DNA of 64,000 bases, from contig NZ_NERW01000002.1 in assembly GCF_003063505.1 (NCBI RefSeq), forward strand, positions 620,001 through 684,000. The letters are read 5' to 3'. The notes under the pieces are model-generated. The model worked only from the letters and a program-made list of their open reading frames with translations, did not search any database and was not told where the DNA came from. Numbering within the stretch: the first letter of the stretch is position 1; each line of letters opens with the position of its first letter. Below are positions 1 to 7,772 of this stretch, piece by piece. The translations under genes and the position numbers were made by a program. This DNA is from Limnohabitans sp. T6-20 (GTDB lineage Bacteria; Pseudomonadota; Gammaproteobacteria; Burkholderiales; Burkholderiaceae_C).

Positions 1-544
1 GCGCGCCCATGAAGCCGCCATCCAGGCGTGTCTGGAGCGTCAGGGGCAAGCGCCATGGGCGAGGAGGGGCCTTGCATTCGGTGGCCTTGGTCTGTGCTTC
101 ACGCCAGCCCCAGGGCAGCACTTCGGCACTGACTTGCGGCGTGGCGTCTTGTTCATCCTGGAGGTACGACAACACGCGCACGCCCCGAACCTGGGCTTCC
201 GACTGGAAGTGGGCGCTTTCGTGGAGCGCGCCTTTGTCATCGATCCAGGCGCTGCTGAGCACGCGGGTGGGGCGGTCAATGGTGGCTTGCAAAATCGCTT
301 GGCGAATCGCACTCAGCTGGGCTTCGTGCTGTTTGGCCGTGGCGGCACGCGTTGCTGGCTTGGCCGCACTCGTGTTCAATGCCGCATCAGCGCCGGGCCC
401 TGTCATCTGGGAGGTTTGCGCCTGCACTTTCCAGGCAGAGGTGCATAAAATCAGGATGGTCAGGCATTGGCCCAGACGCGTGAACGCGCTGGCCGCAGCA
501 AAGGGCTGTGTGCTTGACGCGAAAGATGCAAAAGGGGTGAACAT
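1..544 (-). CDS. flgT: FlgT-like flagellar assembly protein, 3' part cut by the window edge
   Basis: The frame is open from the ATG at 544 to the window start, giving at least 181 residues with no stop. Residues 23-43 form a signal peptide (LTILILCTSAWKVQAQ), so the product is periplasmic. The segment after residue 75 (AILQATIDRP then a WIDDKGAL stretch) resembles the N-terminal domain of FlgT, which in Vibrio helps build the H ring around the LP ring. It starts 4 bp after the flgP stop, so the two are co-transcribed. No clear Shine-Dalgarno precedes the ATG, which fits translational coupling. The FlgT name rests on weak similarity plus the flgP neighbour. The C-terminal part is not in the window. 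Confidence 0.6.
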   Translation of the reverse strand, partial: MFTPFASFASSTQPFAAASAFTRLGQCLTILILCTSAWKVQAQTSQMTGPGADAALNTSAAKPATRAATAKQHEAQLSAIRQAILQATIDRPTRVLSSAWIDDKGALHESAHFQSEAQVRGVRVLSYLQDEQDATPQVSAEVLPWGWREAQTKATECKAPPRPWRLPLTLQTRLDGGFMGA

Positions 545-548
545 GGTG

Positions 549-1037
549 TCAGCGGCGGCGTGCGGCCAATTGACTCAGGTAGAGGCTGCGCAGGTCTCTG
601 ACCACGTGTTGGTCGAGTGACAAGGTGGTTTCGTACGTGTCGTCACCCACGGGGGCAATGCTGACCAGCACAGCGCCATAAATCACACCCTCGACTTTGG
701 CCCTGAAGGTGTCGCTCATGACGGTCATGTCGGCCACGGTGGTGGTGGCGTCCAGTTGCTGTCCATAAACCTGTTCGGTCAAGGAACGGTAAGCGTCGAG
801 CTTGGATGCCCGGATGGCCAACAGGCGCTGTTGAGCCGGGTTTTTGTGGTTTTGCACGCTGACCACGGCGTAACCCGTGGCCACCAGGGTTTCGCGTTTT
901 TCGACCAAGGGCGTGATCATCGATGCCGGCGCAGCCGTGCCCGCACTGGAGGACTGCCCGGACAAAGGCATGTTTTCACAGCCCGTCAAAGCCAGCAAGC
1001 TGAGCAGCGTCAAAGCCACAGATCGGTTGAATGTCAT
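549..1037 (-). CDS. flgP: LPP20-family outer-membrane lipoprotein FlgP
   Basis: The 162-residue product starts at the ATG at 1037, preceded by TTGGAG. An in-frame upstream start at 1154 has no such support. It has a lipoprotein signal with lipobox LTGC (Cys20). The body carries the LPP20 pattern: a GYAVVSVQ strand, QQRLLAIRASKLDAYRSL, and a final DQHVVRDLRSLYLSQL. FlgP is the outer-membrane lipoprotein that forms basal-body disk or H-ring structures in Vibrio and Campylobacter. Together with the following flgT-like gene this matches the Vibrio flgP/flgT arrangement. A sigma-28-type promoter lies about 60 bp upstream. The family is clear; the flagellar role is inferred from neighbours and promoter. 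Confidence 0.82.
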   Translation of the reverse strand: MTFNRSVALTLLSLLALTGCENMPLSGQSSSAGTAAPASMITPLVEKRETLVATGYAVVSVQNHKNPAQQRLLAIRASKLDAYRSLTEQVYGQQLDATTTVADMTVMSDTFRAKVEGVIYGAVLVSIAPVGDDTYETTLSLDQHVVRDLRSLYLSQLAARRR

Positions 1038-1369
1038 CTTAAAACTCCAAAAGCAAGCACGGCACGCCCCCAAGTGGTCGGCCCAGCTGATTTCTCTTGA
1101 TGGATGTATCGGCAGCAAGGCCAAAGTCTTGAGCGGGGCACTTGTCAAGCGCAAGCGTCGGACTTTTGCTTGGGATGTGTCGGAAAGTAGACAGTATTGT
1201 TGATTTTGATTCTTTTATCTCTAAAGTTATCATTTAATCTTGTTAAAAGTGACATTTATCATTTATAAACGAGGTATTCGCAATTCAACCCACTTTTATC
1301 CGACCGTCTTGCTTGTGTGCCACAGGCTCCGAACGATCAGACATTTGACAATCACCCAGCCCTTTCCAG
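1038..1369. other. Divergent intergenic region between flgP and the sigma-54 activator gene
   Basis: These 332 bp contain no gene. The flgP side holds the sigma-28 promoter. The rest, about 1190-1300, is strikingly AT-rich compared with its surroundings. It includes TTGTTA (1240-1245) and TATAAA (1264-1269) 18 nt apart on the plus strand, a possible but weak sigma-70 promoter for the activator gene at 1370. No SD-like sequence is obvious just before that gene. Confidence 0.5.
1106..1132 (-). promoter_or_regulatory. Sigma-28 (FliA) promoter for flgP-flgT
   Basis: Read on the minus strand, TCAAGACT (1132-1125), an 11-nt spacer and GCCGATAC (1113-1106) match the enterobacterial FliA consensus TAAAGTTT-N11-GCCGATAA at 4 of 8 and 7 of 8 positions. 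The predicted start near 1099 leaves a leader of about 60 nt before the flgP ATG. The same TCAAG half-site and spacing recur upstream of the motA operon and fliS. Confidence 0.72.
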
Positions 1370-2614
1370 ATGAAAACCAACGCCAAACCCCGCATCATTG
1401 GTGAAAGTCAGGCCACGCTGTTTCTGCGTGAGTTGATCAAGACTTTGTCGGCTTCTTCTTCGACCGCGCTCATCACGGGCGAGAGCGGCACGGGCAAAGA
1501 GTTGGTGGCACAGGCGCTGCACATGCAGGGGCCGCGTGCCAGCGGGCCTTTTGTACCCATCAATTGCGGCGCCATTCCGCGTGACTTGATTGAAAGCGAG
1601 CTGTTTGGTCACCGCAAGGGTAGTTTCACCGGTGCGGTGGCCGACCGACTGGGCCGGTTTGAGTTGGCCCATGGCGGCACCCTGTTTCTGGACGAGATTG
1701 GCGACTTGCCGATGGACATGCAGGTCAAACTGCTGCGGGTCTTGCAAGAACGTTGTATCTTGCCCGTGGGGGCCTCACGCGAGGTGCCCATCGATGTGCG
1801 CGTCGTGGCCGCGACCCACAAGAAACTCGAAGCCGAGGTCGAAGCTGGCCGTTTCCGTGAAGACTTGTACTACCGTATCAATGTTTTGCCGGTCACCACC
1901 ACGCCCCTGCGCGAGCGCCCCGAAGACGTGGCCGCCTTGCTGAATTTTTATGCCGAGAAACACGCTTTGCCACAGACCAAGGCCGTGCGTTTTTCCCCTG
2001 AAATGACGCAGATGCTGCAAGCTTACGCATGGCCTGGCAACGTGCGCGAGCTGTCCAATTTGGTGGACCGTTTCTCAACGCTGTACCCATCGCAATTGCT
2101 GCAGATCCAGACGGTGCCGGCTTGCATGATGCCTTTGGGCTTGGCCGCCTTGCAGACCGAATGGCTGGCACGCCACGGCTTGACGGCCAATGCGCTGACT
2201 TTCCCACCTTCGCTGAGCACTTCAGCGGCGGTGTCTGTCGTGGTGGAGATGGGCAGCGATGTGGATGGACCTTTTCCATTCTCTGGCGAAGATGACCCGA
2301 TGGCCCATTTGTTGTCGAGTCCTTCAGGCTCTTTCAGCATGCCCACGAAAGCGCCAAGTCCAGCGCCCCTGGTCGCCTCCAATGACGAGATCAACGACGT
2401 AGAGCAGGCGATTTTGCTGGCGCAAGGTATCCAGACGCTGCCGCCGCAGGGCATGTCTTTGAAGCAGCATTTGGTCGAGGTCGAGCGCAGCTTGATCGAG
2501 CAGGCCTTGGCCCGCACGCAGGGCAATGTCTCTCAGACGGCCAAGTTGCTGCAGTTGCAGCGCACCACACTCATCGAAAAAATCAACAAGTACGAGCTGC
2601 GCAGCGTGGCCTGA
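1370..2614 (+). CDS. Sigma-54-dependent activator without receiver domain, probable flagellar master regulator (FlrA/FleQ-like)
   Basis: The 414-residue protein begins directly with a sigma-54 AAA+ domain: Walker A GESGTGKE (37-44), sigma-54 contact loop GSFTGA (84-89, usually GAFTGA), Walker B GGTLFLDEI (102-110), an arginine-finger region FREDLYYRI (162-170) and sensor II WPGNVRELSN (221-230). After a variable linker (about 245-360) it ends in a Fis-type helix-turn-helix (GNVSQTAKLLQLQRTTLIEKI). There is no N-terminal phospho-receiver, so it is not a two-component regulator and is probably controlled by its level or by a partner protein. It lies between flgP and the mot genes, and sigma-54 promoters stand before flhA and fliK. 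The flagellar role is therefore a sound inference, but the exact orthologue is unproven. Confidence 0.85.
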   Translation: MKTNAKPRIIGESQATLFLRELIKTLSASSSTALITGESGTGKELVAQALHMQGPRASGPFVPINCGAIPRDLIESELFGHRKGSFTGAVADRLGRFELAHGGTLFLDEIGDLPMDMQVKLLRVLQERCILPVGASREVPIDVRVVAATHKKLEAEVEAGRFREDLYYRINVLPVTTTPLRERPEDVAALLNFYAEKHALPQTKAVRFSPEMTQMLQAYAWPGNVRELSNLVDRFSTLYPSQLLQIQTVPACMMPLGLAALQTEWLARHGLTANALTFPPSLSTSAAVSVVVEMGSDVDGPFPFSGEDDPMAHLLSSPSGSFSMPTKAPSPAPLVASNDEINDVEQAILLAQGIQTLPPQGMSLKQHLVEVERSLIEQALARTQGNVSQTAKLLQLQRTTLIEKINKYELRSVA

Positions 2615-2655
2615 AGTGCCGCTGTGCCAAGCAGGCCGGGCTGCTCGGTCGCTGT

Positions 2656-3153
2656 TCAGAACGGTGGCTTGATCACCTTGGCACAGGTGCCTTTGATCAG
2701 TTTGACGGTGCGGCCGTCTTGCAAACTGAGTGATTGCACAAAACTGCCGGTTTTGCGGTCCACCACAAACTCTTCTCCCGTGATCATCACTCCAAAACGC
2801 TGGAACATGGCCGGGCGATTGACTTTGAGGCGGGTGCCCACCAGGCTGAGGGTGCCGGCACGGCTTTCCGAGATGGCGATCTTGCCTTGGTACCAGCCAG
2901 AATTTTTCTCGAAATCAATTTGGGCCATGGTGATTCGGGAGGGTTCGTTCTCCTTGATCGCCAAGGCCAGCTGACCGTCCAGGTCCAGTTCCAGTTCGCA
3001 AATCAGATCGATCACGCCTTTGTTGCCCCCCGGCATGCTGGCAGCTTCCAGCTCGGGGGATGGCGCGCTGTCTCCCATCACGTGCACCAGGCCCCAGACG
3101 CCGCCCATCAGCAGCAAGCCGATGGCGATACCGATCGAAGTGTTTTTTAACAT
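2656..3153 (-). CDS. Hypothetical membrane-anchored periplasmic protein downstream of motB
   Basis: This 165-residue protein is not one I recognise. I place the start at the ATG at 3153, which has GAGAGG 8 bp upstream; a longer frame reaches 3231 without such a signal. Residues 7-24 form one membrane helix (IGIAIGLLLMGGVWGLVHV) and the rest should be periplasmic. A Cys pair (LICELELDLDG and KGTCAKV) could form a disulfide. The body looks beta-rich (WYQGKIAISESRAGTLSLVG). It follows motB by 84 bp on the same strand and converges on the sigma-54 activator gene. A motility role is only suggested by position. Confidence 0.7.
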   Translation of the reverse strand: MLKNTSIGIAIGLLLMGGVWGLVHVMGDSAPSPELEAASMPGGNKGVIDLICELELDLDGQLALAIKENEPSRITMAQIDFEKNSGWYQGKIAISESRAGTLSLVGTRLKVNRPAMFQRFGVMITGEEFVVDRKTGSFVQSLSLQDGRTVKLIKGTCAKVIKPPF

Positions 3154-3237
3154 GGTTGAACCTCTCGCAGGACGTGTGGTGGCGTGATGGGGCTTGAGAT
3201 CATCGGTCAATGTCTGCGCGTTGATCTTCAAGCCGCA

Positions 3238-4251
3238 TCACTGGTTGAGCACGGTGATACTGACCCGGCGGTTTCTGGGGTCGGCAGGGTTGCCCGGCAC
3301 GTTGGGGTTGGTGTCTGCCACCCCCTCGATGCGTGAAAACCGGTTGGCGCTGATGCCTTGGCTTTGCATGAATTGGCGGGTCGCATCGGCCCGTTCAGTC
3401 GACAAAGACCAGTTGTTGCGCATGCTCTCCGGCGGGAATCCCGTGCTGTCGGTGTGCCCGCGAATGGCCAGTTTGTTCGGCAATGGCTTGAGCGATTTGG
3501 TCACCTCGGACATCAAGGCGGCCGCCTTGGCCCCCATTTCTGCACCGCCCGAGCCATACATGGCGAAATCGGCTTTGTCGATCACTTCAATGCGCAGGCC
3601 CTCCTTGTCGCGGGTGATGCTGACTTGGTCCTTGACCTTTTCGAACTGCTTGCTTTCCGACAATTTTTGCTTGATTTCCTTTTCAAGCTTGTCGAAGTTT
3701 TCCTTGTCCTGTTTCTGACCGGGCGTGCCGGTGCCGCCACCTTGGCCAGGTGAGCCGGAGCCACTGTCCTTGCCCGGGTCTTGCTCAGAGGGGCCGTCTT
3801 TGTTGTTTTCTTCTTTGGACGAGCCAAAGCTTTCTGCCGGACCACCTTGGGCCTGAGGCGTCAAGCGCTCCAGCATGGCCGTTTGTTTGGCGGTGAAAGG
3901 AAAACCGTCGGTGTCGATGATGGATTTGCCACCGAACAAACCATTGGAGCCCGCCAATTCGCCGAAAGCAATCTGGCTGTGGGAGGCTGGCCTGAAGTAG
4001 TCGGCCACGCTTTTGCGCTTGTCTTCGTTGCTGGCACCCAGGAGCCACATGAGCAAAAAGAAAGCCATCATGGCCGTCATCATGTCGGCCAAGGCGATTT
4101 TCCAGGCACCACCGTGTGCACCCGCATGACCATCGTCCGCAATGATTTTTTTGATGACGATGATGGGCCGCAAGGCCTCTGCTGCGGCAGCGGCTTCTGC
4201 TGCCGCAACTTCTTCGGGCGTTCCTGTTGCGGGTTTGTCTGCCTCGGCCAT
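3238..4251 (-). CDS. motB: Flagellar stator protein MotB
   Basis: MotB anchors the stator to peptidoglycan and forms the proton channel with MotA. The single N-terminal membrane helix carries the stator signature KIALADMMTAMMAFFLLMWL (51-70), with the channel aspartate at residue 56. The C-terminal half (about 220-335) is an OmpA-like peptidoglycan-binding domain containing KLAIRGHTDSTG and DPRNRRVSI. The middle (about 120-190) is a low-complexity Ser/Gly/Lys-rich linker. The 50 residues before the helix, Ala-rich, are longer than in E. coli MotB. The start is the ATG at 4251, which overlaps the motA stop as TGATG and so indicates translational coupling. The TTG one codon earlier is less likely. 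Confidence 0.97.
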   Translation of the reverse strand: MAEADKPATGTPEEVAAAEAAAAAEALRPIIVIKKIIADDGHAGAHGGAWKIALADMMTAMMAFFLLMWLLGASNEDKRKSVADYFRPASHSQIAFGELAGSNGLFGGKSIIDTDGFPFTAKQTAMLERLTPQAQGGPAESFGSSKEENNKDGPSEQDPGKDSGSGSPGQGGGTGTPGQKQDKENFDKLEKEIKQKLSESKQFEKVKDQVSITRDKEGLRIEVIDKADFAMYGSGGAEMGAKAAALMSEVTKSLKPLPNKLAIRGHTDSTGFPPESMRNNWSLSTERADATRQFMQSQGISANRFSRIEGVADTNPNVPGNPADPRNRRVSITVLNQ

Positions 4252-5114
4252 CAAGAGCCTCGCATGCCGTCAAAGACCTCAGAGAAGCTTGGCTGGCTGT
4301 GGTGCGCAATACAGGCCCGGGCCGACTCGATGATCAGGGGTTGAGGATGACCCTTGAGGTTGCAAACGATCATCTCGCGGATCACGTCGAAGGCTTGCGC
4401 ATCTTCGTTGATGATCTGGGTCAGACGCCCTGAAAAGGGCTCGAACATGCCGTAGGCCAAAAACACGCCCATCAAGGTGCCCACGAGGGCGGAGCCGATC
4501 AGCCCGCCCAGCACGGGCGGTGGTTGGTCAATCGCACCCATGGTCTTCACCACACCCAGCACGCAGGCCACAATGCCCAGCGCAGGCAAGCCGCCTGCAA
4601 TGCCCGCCAAGGCGGCGGGTGCCAGCAGGGCTTCGTGGTGGTGAACCTTGATGGCTTTTTTCATCAGATCGTCCAAAGCATCGGCGTCCAGGTTGCCCTG
4701 GGAGATCACCATCAGGCGCAATGGATCACAGATCATCTGGACAATGGAGTGGTCTTTGGCCAGTTTGGGGAATTCACCAAAAATCGGGCTGGAGTCGGGG
4801 TTTTCAACGTGAGATTCCAAGGCCACAACGCCTTCTTTTTTCATCACGGTTTGCAATTTGCCGATCAGGAGCATGAGGGCCAGATAGTCGGCTTGGTGCC
4901 ATTTGGGGCCTTTGATGCACTGACCGATACCGCCCATGGCGGCCTTGAAAACCGGGAAACTGTTGGCGACCAAAGAAGCGCCAATGGCCGAGCCGGCAAT
5001 GATGATGAACTCGAACGGCGCAGCCTTGATGATGGGTGCCATTTTTCCGCCGGCAAAGACGTAGCCACCAAACACCGCAATGAAAACAACCGCTAAACCG
5101 ACAAAGAAAAACAT
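4251..5114 (-). CDS. motA: Flagellar stator protein MotA
   Basis: The 287-residue inner-membrane protein is the torque-generating stator subunit that forms a MotA5B2 proton channel. It shows four hydrophobic segments: residues 1-20, 34-52, and a closing pair at about 168-190 and 200-222. It also has the conserved cytoplasmic loop that touches FliG (HSIVQMICDPLRLM region) and the two functionally important prolines, one in GGLPALGIVA and one at the end of the last helix (AYGMFEP). Length and layout match the long MotA form of E. coli. It is second in an apparent operon led by a 60-residue ORF 15 bp upstream and followed by motB. Confidence 0.97.
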   Translation of the reverse strand: MFFFVGLAVVFIAVFGGYVFAGGKMAPIIKAAPFEFIIIAGSAIGASLVANSFPVFKAAMGGIGQCIKGPKWHQADYLALMLLIGKLQTVMKKEGVVALESHVENPDSSPIFGEFPKLAKDHSIVQMICDPLRLMVISQGNLDADALDDLMKKAIKVHHHEALLAPAALAGIAGGLPALGIVACVLGVVKTMGAIDQPPPVLGGLIGSALVGTLMGVFLAYGMFEPFSGRLTQIINEDAQAFDVIREMIVCNLKGHPQPLIIESARACIAHHSQPSFSEVFDGMRGS

Positions 5115-5129
5115 GGTGGCCCTTTAAAT

Positions 5130-5312
5130 CTAGACAATGCACCAAATACCGATGCACCAACCCAGTGTCCATTGAAAAACAAAGTCCATCAAATTGCCCA
5201 ACACCAGGATGGGCAAACCCAAATACACCGCCCCCCATGCCCAACCAGAAGCCGTCAAGCGGGCTTTGGGTATGTCATGGCCAAGGATGGTCTGATCTTT
5301 GTGTGTTGGCAT
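5130..5312 (-). CDS. Small membrane protein, first gene of the motA-motB operon
   Basis: This is a 60-residue ORF that I do not recognise. The N-terminal 22 residues are polar, with DHDIPKARLTASGWAWG-like character. They are followed by two hydrophobic stretches (AVYLGLPILVLGNLMDFVF and TLGWCIGIWCIV). It starts about 23 nt after the predicted start of a sigma-28 promoter and ends 15 bp before motA. That makes it the first cistron of the stator operon. A GGAAAA stretch is the only SD-like sequence. The promoter spacing and tight gene packing are the main evidence that it is translated; no homologue is known to me. Confidence 0.6.
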   Translation of the reverse strand: MPTHKDQTILGHDIPKARLTASGWAWGAVYLGLPILVLGNLMDFVFQWTLGWCIGIWCIV

Positions 5313-5340
5313 GATCAGTATTTTCCATTGACACCGGTGT

Positions 5341-5367
5341 TCATCGGCAACAAATGGGGTATCTTGA
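5341..5367 (-). promoter_or_regulatory. Sigma-28 (FliA) promoter for the motA-motB operon
   Basis: On the minus strand TCAAGATA (5367-5360), an 11-nt spacer and GCCGATGA (5348-5341) match the FliA consensus at 5 of 8 and 7 of 8 positions. The start point would be near 5334, about 22 nt upstream of the 60-residue ORF. Stator genes are classical late FliA targets. Confidence 0.75.
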
Positions 5368-5400
5368 GTTGAATTTGAAAAATTTACCTATTATGACGAT

Positions 5401-6327
5401 ATGAATGTGAGATGGGAGCATTTGCCGCAGGCCGAGTGGGAAGAATTTCACGCCTTGCATCACGGCGCTTTGCAGCAGGCCTGGGCCTACGGTGAGGCCT
5501 TGACTTCGCTGGGTGTGACCATGTTGCGGGCCATGGTCTGGCAGGATGATCGGCTGGTGGCCATGGCCCAGTTCATGTGCAAACGCATGCTGGGCTACAT
5601 TTCCTTGGCTTCGTGCACACGGGGCCCTGTTTTTTCCCCTGAGGTCAGCCCGGTTCAACGCGCTGAAATTTACAAACGCCTGCGGCAGTCGATCCCGTTG
5701 CCGCGCCTGAAAGTGGTGTTGTTTTCGCCTGACCGCACAGCTGACCAGGTGGACCGTGCCGAAACCCGTGGAATGTCGCGAGTCATGACAGGTTACGCCA
5801 CTGTGTTGCTGGATTTGAAAGCGCCGCTGCCGACCTTGAAAGCCCATTTGGAGGGCAAGTGGCGCAACCGCTTGAACAAGGCGCTGTCGAACGACAAGAT
5901 ACGGGTCCATGTGCAACCGAGTCTGAAGCGCTGCGAATGGTTGCTGGGCAAGGAGTTGGATCAGCGGGAGGCCAAAAAATTCCATGGCTTGCCGACCGAA
6001 TTTGTGCAGGCCTACATCGCCGCTGCGGCGGATCACCGCCAGGCGTTTGTTGTGGCCTATGCCGAGCTGGGCAAGAACACCATGGGCGGTATGCTGTTTT
6101 TGATCCATGGCCGTGTCGCCAGTTACCATATGGGCTGGGCCGACGACGAGGGCCGCCGGCTCAATGCCCACAACGCGCTGTTGTGGGAGGCCATGGCTTA
6201 TCTGCAGGGCCAGGGCATCGAGGTGCTCGACTTGGGCGGTGTCAACACCCATGATTTGCCCGGCATCTCGCGCTTCAAATTGGGCACCGGCGGTCGTGCC
6301 GTGACGCTTGCGGGGACTTATTTTTGA
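5401..6327 (+). CDS. FemAB/GNAT-fold peptidyl- or acyl-transferase
   Basis: The 308-residue protein has the layout of FemAB-like or GNAT acyltransferases. An N-terminal half has FHALHHGALQQAWAYGEA and a KWRNRLNKA segment (about 152-160). A C-terminal GNAT-like core has GGMLFLIHGRVASYHMGWAD and ends LDLGGVNTHDLPGISRFKLG. The GGVN..GI.RFK ending is typical of the FemAB group that adds amino acids to peptidoglycan peptides, and of related acyltransferases. No signal peptide is present, so it should be cytoplasmic. The substrate is not readable. It is divergent from the motA operon and 8 bp before the adhesin-E-like gene. No SD is visible, and a TATTAT at 5389-5394 ends only 6 nt before the ATG, so the mRNA could be leaderless. 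Confidence 0.75.
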   Translation: MNVRWEHLPQAEWEEFHALHHGALQQAWAYGEALTSLGVTMLRAMVWQDDRLVAMAQFMCKRMLGYISLASCTRGPVFSPEVSPVQRAEIYKRLRQSIPLPRLKVVLFSPDRTADQVDRAETRGMSRVMTGYATVLLDLKAPLPTLKAHLEGKWRNRLNKALSNDKIRVHVQPSLKRCEWLLGKELDQREAKKFHGLPTEFVQAYIAAAADHRQAFVVAYAELGKNTMGGMLFLIHGRVASYHMGWADDEGRRLNAHNALLWEAMAYLQGQGIEVLDLGGVNTHDLPGISRFKLGTGGRAVTLAGTYF

Positions 6328-6335
6328 GAAGAAAC

Positions 6336-6746
6336 ATGACTTTGCCAGGGTTTTCAATGCGCGCTTCAGTTTTGAGTGGTTTGGTCGGCTTGGCCTTGCT
6401 TGGCGGCCTCATGCCGGCTTCGGCCCTGGCCTGGACCCGCATTGGCGAAACACCCGAAGTGACGCTTTACGTCAACCGCAATTCGATTGAGAAAGAAGAC
6501 AACGTTCGCCGAGTCTGGGAAATGCAGGATTTGAAAACCCCTGACGCCGAAGGCGTGCGGTCCAGACGTTACCTCAACGAGTACGACTGCAATTACAAGA
6601 TGCACCGCATCGGGCAAATGACCAGCTTTGCCGGCCCCAAAATGTCCGGCCAGAAAATCGCCAGTGTCGACGATATGGGGTATTGGCGAAAAATCCCGCC
6701 CAATGGGGTTTTTGTGCTGACCTACATCGCGGTGTGCATCGAGTAA
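6336..6746 (+). CDS. Secreted adhesin-E-like protein (surface-adhesin E family)
   Basis: This 136-residue protein has a signal peptide ending near PASALAW. A compact domain of the surface-adhesin E type follows: RIGETPEVTLYVNRNSIEK, a central WEMQDLKTP, then SRRYLNEYDCNYKMHRIG, and a closing YIAVCIE with a Cys pair. Family members are small periplasmic or surface proteins found in many betaproteobacteria, and most have no known role. The ATG at 6336 with upstream GAGAAG is preferred to a TTG at 6324. The gene lies 8 bp after the FemAB-like gene, so both are probably one transcript. Confidence 0.72.
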   Translation: MTLPGFSMRASVLSGLVGLALLGGLMPASALAWTRIGETPEVTLYVNRNSIEKEDNVRRVWEMQDLKTPDAEGVRSRRYLNEYDCNYKMHRIGQMTSFAGPKMSGQKIASVDDMGYWRKIPPNGVFVLTYIAVCIE

Positions 6747-6785
6747 GCCTTCGCCCACCCGATGCCACGCAGGTCGCTGACCCGA

Positions 6786-7772
6786 TCAGGGCTTTGTGGC
6801 CGATGGGGCTGTGGCGTTAGGCGAAGGTGCAGGGGCCTCGCCCGGCTTGGGTGCCACGTACCTGGGGAACTGTACGGCGCGCTCGCGTGAGGCGCTGGCA
6901 TTGTTCTTTTGTACGGTCTCCAGGTAACGCTCTTTTTGCAGCGTCACCAAGGCTTCGACATCGCGCTTCAAACCATCGACATTGCCAACGGCTGATTTGA
7001 GCGATTTCACCTCGTTGCCCAAGGATTGGACCGCGTTGGCCTGGGTTTGCAATTTTGAATGGATCCCCTGAACCTGGCGCATCACCGAGTCGCTGCTGGC
7101 GGCCACTTGCTTGGCGGTTTCGCTGGGCACCTTTTGAACCAGACTTTCGGACTGCTTGAGGGAGGCGTCAATGCGTCCTTCGATCTGGCCTTGTGATTTG
7201 GTCAAGGCCACTTGCTGGGCCGCCAGTTCTTTCACGCTTTGGTTAACCCCTTCCAGGGATTCCATCCCTGAGTTGAGTTCAACCACGCGCTTGCCCACGG
7301 CCATGAGCATGGCATCGAGCTGGTTGATGCGGCTGACCAGGCGCACGCCCATGATGAGAAAGAAAATCAGGCTGACGATCAGCACACCGCTGGTGATGGC
7401 CAGCAAGAGACGTGCTTTTTTGTGACCCTCGTCGGTGAGTTCTTTGAAGTCGGCCGTGGTTTGCCGCAGCTGGCTGCTGACGTTGGCGGCAGCTTCGGCC
7501 GATTTGGTGGCCAAGTCTGCCGAATCCAAAACCACTTGGGCCAAGGATTGGTACTGTTGGTAAGCACGCTGGTCTACCGTGATGCCTGCGTGCTGAGGCG
7601 GTTTGGGGACCGCATGCGCCATGGGCGGTGCGGCCACTGGTTCAACGTGGGGAGCCGGATTTTCAGGGGCGTGCGATGCTGCCGTGCTGACGGTCACCGA
7701 TGCCGCTTCGCTGTGCTCGGCTTGCGAAGTCTCTTGCGGTTCGGCGGCGGGCGTGAAAGTGTTCTCGCTCAT
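6786..7772 (-). CDS. Hypothetical coiled-coil membrane protein in the flhB operon
   Basis: I do not recognise this 328-residue protein. It has an acidic and Pro/Ala-rich N-terminus (1-60), a helical stretch before the membrane, and one clear membrane helix (122-143, LLLAITSGVLIVSLIFFLIMG). A long heptad-rich coiled coil follows (about 145-285, many Leu, Gln, Lys, Ser). The tail is Pro-rich. The layout resembles methyl-accepting or stator-like scaffolds, but no signalling or HAMP motif is visible. Its start overlaps the end of the upstream small gene by 4 bp, so it belongs to the same unit as flhB. A role in the flagellar export or basal region is suggested by context only. Confidence 0.75.
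   Translation of the reverse strand: MSENTFTPAAEPQETSQAEHSEAASVTVSTAASHAPENPAPHVEPVAAPPMAHAVPKPPQHAGITVDQRAYQQYQSLAQVVLDSADLATKSAEAAANVSSQLRQTTADFKELTDEGHKKARLLLAITSGVLIVSLIFFLIMGVRLVSRINQLDAMLMAVGKRVVELNSGMESLEGVNQSVKELAAQQVALTKSQGQIEGRIDASLKQSESLVQKVPSETAKQVAASSDSVMRQVQGIHSKLQTQANAVQSLGNEVKSLKSAVGNVDGLKRDVEALVTLQKERYLETVQKNNASASRERAVQFPRYVAPKPGEAPAPSPNATAPSATKP

Noticed and set aside
3975..3990. A GTGGGAG string inside motB, similar to the REP head
   Set aside because: It is in conserved coding sequence and lacks the palindromic stem.
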